Assembly (NCBI GenBank): GCA_943325515.2
Contig: CALPPS020000038.1
Location: 1-23,199, forward strand
Direction: 5' to 3'
DNA: 23,199 nucleotides
Source of the DNA: Flavobacterium psychrophilum
Lineage (GTDB): Bacteria; Bacteroidota; Bacteroidia; Flavobacteriales; Flavobacteriaceae
The translations under genes were made by a program, and so were the position numbers. Each line of letters starts with the position of its first letter. The first letter of the stretch is position 1. The notes under the pieces are model-generated. The model saw only the letters and a program-made list of their open reading frames with translations, was not told the origin of the DNA and made no database searches. Shown here in pieces: positions 17,263 to 23,199 of the stretch.

Positions 17263-17647
17263 ATTAATAATCCCTATACTAAAATTGCAAATCGGAAAGG
17301 AAGATTTAATAATTTGTTATTGTTTATTTCAGAATAATGAGTTAATCACGAACAAAAATGGAATTGTTTTTTGTTGATCCCTAAAAAAGTAATAAAATTG
17401 TGTATTATCAAAAGAATATCATTGCAAATCTTTAAAAGTAATATTGTCTAAATATTTTTTTATAATTGATTACATTGTATAGATTTTTACAAATTAAGGG
17501 TAGTTTTTAACTAAATAAAATATAATATTAAATAGTATAATTGCAAAAAAAATAACAGTGAATTTACACAGATTTACTTTAGATGTTTAGTGGCTATGGT
17601 GTTAATGTTTATATTGTGAGATTTGCTTTTTTTTTAATTAATTAGAT
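17263..17647 (+). other. 385-base gene-poor spacer
   Basis: This spacer is very AT-rich. A 44-codon frame starting at the ATG at 17243, inside the end of the previous gene, runs to 17377 but shows no recognisable feature. The remainder (17378-17647) has no convincing frame, terminator or TAnnTTTG box. It may be a recombination scar between cassette genes. Confidence 0.5.
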
Positions 17648-18631
17648 ATGAGAGTTGGAATGAACCCGCAAAAGAAGGAAAATAAAATCGATTTAAAATC
17701 AAATCATCGAATTATCATAGTTGCATTTATTCCCAAACTAGAGGGGTATTATGCTGATATTTTTGATATATTAAAGCTTTCAGTCAATTCTGCTTTTACA
17801 ACCAAAAACAATGATTGTGAAATTACACTTGTTAATAATGGGAGTTGTAAAATAGTTACCGATTATTTAAATCAATTATTTGAAGATGGCATTATTAATT
17901 GTGTAGTTCATCATAAAGAAAATATTGGAAAAATTGATGCGTTAATTGGAGCTGCTCGAATGGCAAGAGAAGAGTTTATTACAATTTCTGATATTGATAT
18001 TTTATTTGTTAATGGATGGCAAGAAAATATAGAAAAATTATTTAATTCAATACCCAATGTAGGCTCTGTTTCCCCTATTTCAGTAAGAACACTACATAGT
18101 TATGCAACATTTTCAACTATGCAAAAAATTCTTTTAAAAAAGGTGAATTTTAAACTAGAAACTATTGAAGAAAACTTTAATAATTATAACAGGTTTCTAG
18201 AAAGTATTAATTGGAAAAAAGAGCAAAATTCTAAATTAAAATGGCCTGTTATTGAGTATAATAATATTAAAGCAATTATGGGAAGTTCGCATCAAATTTT
18301 GACTATAAAAAGAGATTTGTTATTCACAACGATACCAAAAGAACCTTCATTAACATTGGTTGGTTATAATTCTGAATACGAATATGTTGATTTACCAATA
18401 GATTTATCTGGTAAAATGAGATTGGCAACTTACAATAATTACGCTTTTCACATGGGAAACAAAGTTGAAAGTTGGATGATAGAGCTTCAAAAGGTTAACC
18501 TTTCTCAACCAAAACAAATAAACAAATCAATAATTAGTTCCGAATGTCGAAAAAGAAACCAAAAATATTTTGGCTATAGACTTAAAAAGAAGATTGTTAA
18601 AATAATATTTAAATTATTTTATAAATTTTAG
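17648..18631 (+). CDS. GT2-like (GT-A fold) glycosyltransferase
   Basis: The product is 327 residues from the ATG at 17648; the opening MRVGMNPQK seems family-typical, so this start is kept over the Met at residue 5. The sequence shows the GT-A pattern: RIIIVAFIP (21-29), a strand ending LVNNGS (61-66), ENIGKIDALIGAAR (91-104) and the DxD-like metal site ISDIDILF (113-120) followed by GWQ. The C-terminus is strongly basic (KKKIVKIIFKLFYKF), as in peripheral membrane transferases. It is the only clear glycosyltransferase in the window besides PglC. Donor and acceptor are unknown. Confidence 0.85.
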   Translation: MRVGMNPQKKENKIDLKSNHRIIIVAFIPKLEGYYADIFDILKLSVNSAFTTKNNDCEITLVNNGSCKIVTDYLNQLFEDGIINCVVHHKENIGKIDALIGAARMAREEFITISDIDILFVNGWQENIEKLFNSIPNVGSVSPISVRTLHSYATFSTMQKILLKKVNFKLETIEENFNNYNRFLESINWKKEQNSKLKWPVIEYNNIKAIMGSSHQILTIKRDLLFTTIPKEPSLTLVGYNSEYEYVDLPIDLSGKMRLATYNNYAFHMGNKVESWMIELQKVNLSQPKQINKSIISSECRKRNQKYFGYRLKKKIVKIIFKLFYKF

Positions 18632-19193
18632 ATTAAAATAACAAATGGTAAGAAACACAAATTTTAAGTTAAAAATTAAGCTAAAGTGTTAAAGATTTAG
18701 ACTAAAAGATTGAGAAATTAAATTAGCATTTAGAAGTATAGATTATAATTACCCATCTCCACAAAATCAGTTCTGATCAACTACTTTTATAGTGAAAAAA
18801 ATAAGTCATTTGCTAAATGATGATGTGAAATATTTTGAGTACAATCATCGTTCAACAGATGGTACTTTTCAAGCTGTAAATACTAACTTTTCCAATTTGC
18901 AATGAAATTTCAGAAGGGTATCTATATTGTAGAAACATAATACTCAATGAAACACAGGCCGATTTTGCTATTTCTTTGGGCTATCTTACTCATTTATAAC
19001 TTAAAATCCAATTTAAATTTTACCCTATTATTTTGAGTAAAATTCAAGATATGCTGTTAAATATTATAAAATTAATAAAGAATCGAAAAGTATTCACTAA
19101 GGAGGAATATAACAATACCTTAAATTAAACGAAGCTAAAATTTATTGGAAACCAGAAAATTACTTATTTTTACTTCCATTTCAATATATTCTG
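18632..19193 (+). other. 562-base spacer with remnants of coding sequence
   Basis: This is the longest gap in the window. The first 150 bases hold nothing recognisable. From 18792 to 19128 there are broken reading frames, described separately. No terminator is seen. No TAnnTTTG promoter box is seen before the neuB start, so how the neu cassette is transcribed is not clear from sequence. Confidence 0.5.
18792..19128 (+). pseudogene. Probable decayed coding sequence, family not recognised
   Basis: Three pieces could belong to one ruined gene. From a GTG at 18792 to the stop at 18903-18905, 37 codons include DDVKYFEYNHRSTDGTFQAV. In a different frame (18880-18999) the reading contains RNIILNETQADFAISLGY and then hits TAA at 18997. 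The same frame goes on to KNRKVFTKEEYNNTLN and a stop at 19126-19128. The residue composition looks protein-like, with few low-complexity runs, which is unusual for spacers here. I cannot name the family. It may equally be chance in AT-rich DNA. Confidence 0.3.
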
Positions 19194-20201
19194 ATGCACA
19201 CAAAACCTTATTTAATAGCAGAAATTGCACAAGCTCACGATGGGAGTATAGGAATATTGCATTCCTATATTGAAGCTGTATCCAAAACAGGTGTTCAAGC
19301 TATTAAATTTCAAATGCATATAGCCGAAGCGGAAAGTAGTATTCATGAGCCTTTTCGTGTGCAATTTTCTAAAGAAGACGCTACCCGTTATGATTATTGG
19401 AAAAGGATTGAATTCAGTTTGGAGCAATGGAAAGCCATTAAAAAGCATTGCGATGGGGTAGGTTTAGATTTCATCTGTTCTCCTTTCAGTAATTTGGCAG
19501 TTGATTGGTTGGAAGCAATAGGGATTCAAAAATATAAAATTGGTTCAGGGGAAGTAACTAACTTTCTTTTATTAGAAAAAATTGCTCAAACAGGTAAGCC
19601 ATTATTACTTTCATCAGGAATGAGCAGTTTTGAAGAGTTGGATAAAACAGTTGAATTTTTGAAGAAAAGAAAAGTAGATTTTTCTATTTTACAATGCACT
19701 ACTGATTATCCAACAAAACCTGAACAATATGGTTTTAATGTTATTTCCAAATTAAAAGAGAGATATAAAGTTCCTGTTGGTTTTTCAGACCATTCTGCAA
19801 AAATTGCAACTGGTATAGCATCAGTTGCTTTTGGTGCCGAAATTTTAGAGTTTCATGTGGTTTTTCATCGGGATTTATTTGGTCCAGATGCTATTGCTTC
19901 TCTGACAATGGAAGAAACTAAACAATTAGTAGAAGCAGTAAATGCTATTTATATCGCTACAACTAATCCGATAGATAAAAATACCAATGAAAGTTATTTA
20001 GAATTAAAAGCTATCTTCGAAAAATCATTAGCAATTAATAAAAATTTACCAAAAGGACATAGTATTGCCTTTAATGATTTGGAAAGCAAAAAACCAAAAG
20101 GATTTGGAATTTCTGCTGCTGATTTTGAAAAAGTACTTGGAAAAAAGTTAAGAACTAATAAGTCTCAATGGGATTTTTTGAATGAAGAAGATTTAGAATG
20201 A
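19194..20201 (+). CDS. neuB: Nonulosonate (sialic/legionaminic-type acid) synthase, NeuB family
   Basis: The product is 335 residues, normal length. A TIM barrel (1-270) contains AEIAQAHDGSIG (9-20), IKFQMHIAEAES (37-48), KIGSGEVTN (115-123), LSSGMSS (139-145), QCTTDYP (167-173) and GFSDHS (196-201). His200 and His221 have the same 21-residue spacing as the metal ligands of meningococcal NeuB. Here the second is in EFH rather than the usual EKH. A SAF/antifreeze-like domain (about 276-330) caps the active site. The enzyme condenses phosphoenolpyruvate with a 2-acetamido-mannose-type sugar. Whether that is ManNAc or the 2,4-diacetamido-6-deoxy form is open. It overlaps neuC by four bases (ATGA). 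Confidence 0.93.
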   Translation: MHTKPYLIAEIAQAHDGSIGILHSYIEAVSKTGVQAIKFQMHIAEAESSIHEPFRVQFSKEDATRYDYWKRIEFSLEQWKAIKKHCDGVGLDFICSPFSNLAVDWLEAIGIQKYKIGSGEVTNFLLLEKIAQTGKPLLLSSGMSSFEELDKTVEFLKKRKVDFSILQCTTDYPTKPEQYGFNVISKLKERYKVPVGFSDHSAKIATGIASVAFGAEILEFHVVFHRDLFGPDAIASLTMEETKQLVEAVNAIYIATTNPIDKNTNESYLELKAIFEKSLAINKNLPKGHSIAFNDLESKKPKGFGISAADFEKVLGKKLRTNKSQWDFLNEEDLE

Positions 20202-21358
20202 GTACCAAAAGAAAAATAGCTGTAGTGATCACAGCAAGACCCTCTTATAGCCGAGTTAAAACTGTTCTAACTGCCATAAAAAATCATGCTGAATTGGAGT
20301 TGCAACTCATTGTTTCTTCTTCGGCTTTGCTAGATAGATATGGAAGTGCTGTGAATTATATTGAAAAAGATGGTTTTGAAATTGTTGCCAAAGTGTTTAA
20401 TGTTTTAGAAGGAGAAAATCTTACTGCGGCTGCAAAAACTACTGGTATTGGTATACTAGAATTGTCAACTGTTTTTGATAATCTTAGTCCAGATATTGTA
20501 GTAACAGTAGCCGATAGATTTGAAACTATGGCAACTGCTATTGCTGCTACTTATATGAATATTCCATTGGCTCACATTCAAGGTGGAGAAGTTACTGGAA
20601 ACATAGACGAAAAGGTTAGACATGCCATAACTAAATTGGCTGATTATCATTTCGTCGCTTCTGAAAATGCCAAACAAAGAGTAATACAATTAGGAGAAAA
20701 TCCAGACATGGTTTTCAATACAGGTTGTCCTTCTATAGACATCGCACAAGAAGTGGCTAAATACAGTAAATTGACTTTCAATCCTTATGAAAAATATGGT
20801 GGCGTAGGTTCACAACCTATTTTGGATAATGGTTATATGGTAGTGATGCAACACCCTGTAACCAATGAATACCAAGATTCACGTAAACATATTGAGGCCA
20901 CACTAAGAGCTATCCAAAAAATTGACAAACCAACTTTATGGTTTTGGCCTAATGTTGATGCTGGTGCCGATGGAACTTCTACAGGAATAAGAGCATTCCG
21001 AGAAAAGTATAAAATGGATAATGTTCATTTTTTCAAAAATATGGAAGCAGCTGATTTTTTAAATTTATTAAATTCATCGCTTTGCTTAGTAGGAAATTCA
21101 AGTGTTGGTATCAGAGAATGTGCCTATCTTGGGGTTCCTGTGGTTAATATTGGCTCGCGTCAAAATAGACGTGATAGAGGAAATAATGTTGTTGATATTG
21201 ATTATGAAGAAAGTGCAATTATTTCTGCTATTACAAGTATATTGTCTAATAAAATCAGAGAAAATTCCTCTATTTATGGGGGTGGAGATGCAGGCGAACA
21301 AATTGCGACCTTATTAAAAGAATTACCATTGCAATTTCATAAAACGATTACCTTTTAA
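20198..21358 (+). CDS. neuC: Hydrolysing UDP-sugar 2-epimerase, NeuC/LegG type
   Basis: The product is 386 residues of the GT-B-like 2-epimerase fold. TARPSYSRVKTVL (12-24) replaces the GTRaEyg opening of classical NeuC. VADRFET (104-110), HIQGGEVTGNIDE (126-138), RHAITKLADYHF (141-152), GCPSID and VGNSSVGIRE are all in place. The enzyme splits UDP from a UDP-HexNAc with inversion at C2. The substrate is UDP-GlcNAc in NeuC and UDP-diNAcBac in LegG. The changed opening puts it outside the best-known NeuC group, and the presence of UDP-diNAcBac genes nearby makes the LegG role plausible. The stop overlaps neuA as TAATG. Confidence 0.9.
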   Translation: MSTKRKIAVVITARPSYSRVKTVLTAIKNHAELELQLIVSSSALLDRYGSAVNYIEKDGFEIVAKVFNVLEGENLTAAAKTTGIGILELSTVFDNLSPDIVVTVADRFETMATAIAATYMNIPLAHIQGGEVTGNIDEKVRHAITKLADYHFVASENAKQRVIQLGENPDMVFNTGCPSIDIAQEVAKYSKLTFNPYEKYGGVGSQPILDNGYMVVMQHPVTNEYQDSRKHIEATLRAIQKIDKPTLWFWPNVDAGADGTSTGIRAFREKYKMDNVHFFKNMEAADFLNLLNSSLCLVGNSSVGIRECAYLGVPVVNIGSRQNRRDRGNNVVDIDYEESAIISAITSILSNKIRENSSIYGGGDAGEQIATLLKELPLQFHKTITF

Positions 21359-22053
21359 TGAGAATTTTAGCTATAATTCCTGCTCGTGGTGGTTCCAAAG
21401 GTGTTCCCAAAAAAAACATTAAACTTCTTGGTAAAAAACCATTGATTGAATATACCATTCATGATGCAAAAAAAACTAAACTTCTCAGTCAAATAATTGT
21501 TTCTACAGATGACGAAGAAATTTCTATTGCTGCGGAATTAGCTGGATGTAAACCGCCTTTTATTCGTCCATCAGAAATAGCTCAAGATAACTCAACTTCT
21601 CTTGAAGTAGTGCAACACGCGATTACTTTTTTTGAAAATCAAAATATATTTTTTGATGCAGTTTGCTTATTACAACCCACAACACCTTTTCGAGAAAAAG
21701 GATTTATTGATCAAGCCATTGATAAATTTATCACCGCTAAAGCTGATTGCTTACTAAGTGTTTTGCCAATTCCATATGAATATAATCCACATTGGGCATT
21801 TGAGGAAATTGAAAATGGAATATTGAAAATAGCGACAGGAGAAGATTCTATTATTACTAGACGACAAGAATTGCCAATGGCGTACCATCGCGATGGTTCT
21901 ATATATATTACTAGAACAGAAGTAATTAAGAAAGGCAGTCTTTATGGAAAATCAATTGCTTATATTGAAAGTAATCCACAATTTTATGTGAATATTGACA
22001 CCATGAAAGATTGGGAAATGGCCGAAAACTTGCTCACTCAAATCCAGTTTTAA
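21358..22053 (+). CDS. neuA: CMP-nonulosonate cytidylyltransferase, NeuA family
   Basis: The product is 231 residues, the normal size for single-domain NeuA/LegF. The CTP-binding signature IPARGGSKGVPKKN (7-20), LLQPTTPFR (104-112), RRQELP (168-173) and the metal-binding Asp214 in VNIDTMKDWEMAE (211-223) are all present. It activates the nonulosonic acid made by NeuB with CTP for a transferase that is not in this window. Sequence alone does not separate the Neu5Ac and legionaminic specificities. Confidence 0.93.
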   Translation: MRILAIIPARGGSKGVPKKNIKLLGKKPLIEYTIHDAKKTKLLSQIIVSTDDEEISIAAELAGCKPPFIRPSEIAQDNSTSLEVVQHAITFFENQNIFFDAVCLLQPTTPFREKGFIDQAIDKFITAKADCLLSVLPIPYEYNPHWAFEEIENGILKIATGEDSIITRRQELPMAYHRDGSIYITRTEVIKKGSLYGKSIAYIESNPQFYVNIDTMKDWEMAENLLTQIQF

Positions 22054-22054
22054 A

Positions 22055-23199
22055 ATGTGTGGCATCGCTGGAATTATTGGTCAAAGTGCTACCAAGCCAA
22101 CTATTTTACGAATGTTGGAAACCCAAGCACATCGGGGTCCAGATTTTACGGATTTTTATTGCGAAGAAAATAAACTCGTTTTAGGACACAATCGTTTAAG
22201 TATTATTGATTTGTCTAGTAATGCCAATCAACCCTTTACTAGTGAATGCGGAAATTTTATTTTGGTTTTCAATGGAGAAATCTATAATTATTTAGAGTTA
22301 AAAAGAGAACTTCAGTCAAGGTATCACTTCCGAACTCAATCGGATACAGAAGTTTTGTTAAATGCATATATACAATGGGGAGAAAAGTGTTTGGAGAAAT
22401 GCAATGGTATGTTTTCTTTTGCTATTTGGAATAAAAAAGAACAAACTCTTTTTGCTGCTCGCGATCGATTTGGTGTGAAACCGTTTTATTATTATTTTGA
22501 TAATTTTAATTTCTATTTTGCTTCCGAAATTAATACGCTTTTTGCAGCTGAAATCAACAGAGTGCCTAACGATGCTGTTTGGCTCAACTTTTTTTCAGAG
22601 GGCAGTTATGGTTTGCCCGATGATACTTTTTGGCAAAAAATTCAACAGTTGCCAGGAGGATATTCCTTGACATTGAAAGGTAATAATTTACAATTAAATA
22701 AATGGTACCATTTTGAAAAACGTATTGCTCAATTACAAAATCAATTTGATAAGAATGAGGAAGAATACATTACTAATTTACTTTTAAAAGCCATAAATCT
22801 TCGTTTTCGAGCTGATGTTCCTGTTGGTTTTAATCTTAGCGGTGGATTGGACTCTAGTACGCTTTTGGCACTTATTGATCAACAAAATATTGATAAATCA
22901 GCCGTTGAAGTTTTTACTTTTATAACTAATGATGAACGTTATGATGAAATAAAATGGGTAAAAGCCATGTTAGAGAACAGACCTTTTCATCTTACTATCT
23001 GTTCACTTTCTCCCTCTGAGATTCCAGAATTATCATTAAAAATGGCATTACATCAAGCGGAACCTTATGGCGGAATTCCAACTATTGCTTACTCAAAAAT
23101 TTTCCAAACTGCTAGTCAAAAAGGAGTAAAAGTTTTACTAGATGGTCAAGGTTCAGACGAAGCTTGGGCTGGTTATGATTATTATTTAAATAACAATCA
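22055..23199 (+). CDS. asnB: AsnB-type glutamine-dependent amidotransferase (partial, runs off the right edge)
   Basis: The first 381 codons are present; the family is about 600 residues or more, so the C-terminal third is missing from the window. The class II glutaminase domain starts with the nucleophile Cys2 (MCGIAGIIG) and has AHRGPD (25-30), LGHNRLSIIDLS (43-54), FNGEIYNY (72-79) and RDRFGVKP (136-143). The synthetase domain has the PPi-loop SGGLDSS (262-268) and LLDGQGSDEAWAGY (361-374). It begins one base after the neuA stop. In polysaccharide loci such enzymes often amidate a sugar carboxylate rather than aspartate; here a uronic or nonulosonic acid carboxyl is a reasonable guess. Confidence 0.93.
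   Translation, partial: MCGIAGIIGQSATKPTILRMLETQAHRGPDFTDFYCEENKLVLGHNRLSIIDLSSNANQPFTSECGNFILVFNGEIYNYLELKRELQSRYHFRTQSDTEVLLNAYIQWGEKCLEKCNGMFSFAIWNKKEQTLFAARDRFGVKPFYYYFDNFNFYFASEINTLFAAEINRVPNDAVWLNFFSEGSYGLPDDTFWQKIQQLPGGYSLTLKGNNLQLNKWYHFEKRIAQLQNQFDKNEEEYITNLLLKAINLRFRADVPVGFNLSGGLDSSTLLALIDQQNIDKSAVEVFTFITNDERYDEIKWVKAMLENRPFHLTICSLSPSEIPELSLKMALHQAEPYGGIPTIAYSKIFQTASQKGVKVLLDGQGSDEAWAGYDYYLNNN

Noticed and set aside
17243..17377. A 44-codon frame overlapping the end of the phosphoethanolamine transferase gene
   Set aside because: There is no recognisable domain, no promoter or terminator, and it overlaps a well-supported gene; not enough to call.
19099..19105. AAGGAGG, a perfect Shine-Dalgarno-like string
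   Set aside because: It is not followed by a start codon at a usable distance, lies 89 bases before neuB, and Bacteroidota rarely use such sites; it reads as Lys-Glu-Glu in the decayed frame.
1..23199. tRNA, rRNA, CRISPR arrays, insertion sequences or attachment sites
   Set aside because: I looked for these and saw no supporting pattern anywhere in the window.

Overview
The window is a surface-polysaccharide (capsule or O-antigen type) biosynthesis and export locus from a member of the Bacteroidota, most likely Flavobacteriia (Flavobacterium-like). The evidence is the very AT-rich sequence, a type IX secretion sorting-domain tail at the left edge, start codons without Shine-Dalgarno sequences, and repeated matches to the Bacteroidota -7 promoter element TAnnTTTG upstream of genes.

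Left part (1-12216). After the end of a T9SS cargo gene and its terminator comes a plus-strand gene that fuses a FemAB/GNAT-like acyltransferase to a PglD/NeuD-type sugar N-acetyltransferase. Convergent to it is a minus-strand group read right to left: PglE-type aminotransferase, PglF/WbpM-type membrane 4,6-dehydratase, Wza-like outer-membrane export lipoprotein, and a Wzc-like tyrosine autokinase with a strikingly regular tyrosine tail. A CpsB/YwqE-type PHP phosphatase, the expected counterpart of the kinase, is divergent from this group. Then come a large unrecognised polytopic membrane protein and a PglC-type phosphoglycosyl transferase, both on the minus strand.

Right part (12398-23199), all on the plus strand. 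An ABC exporter pair (Wzm/Wzt, the latter with a C-terminal glycan-recognition-like domain) is followed by an FkbM methyltransferase, an EptA-like phosphoethanolamine transferase and a GT2-like glycosyltransferase. These are separated by spacers of 8, 178, 385 and 562 bases, the last holding apparently decayed coding sequence. Next is a tightly overlapping nonulosonate cassette, neuB-neuC-neuA, followed after one base by an asnB-type amidotransferase that runs off the window.

How it fits together: PglF, PglE and the PglD domain would make UDP-2,4-diacetamido-2,4,6-trideoxyglucose (UDP-diNAcBac) from UDP-GlcNAc. The PglC-like enzyme could load this sugar on undecaprenyl phosphate as the first sugar. 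The same nucleotide sugar is the known substrate of LegG-type 2-epimerases, so NeuC-NeuB-NeuA may make a CMP-legionaminic-type acid rather than CMP-Neu5Ac. Wzm/Wzt would export the lipid-linked glycan, and Wza/Wzc with the PHP phosphatase would handle or regulate surface transfer. No Wzx/Wzy pair and no obvious sialyltransferase is seen, so the locus probably continues to the right.
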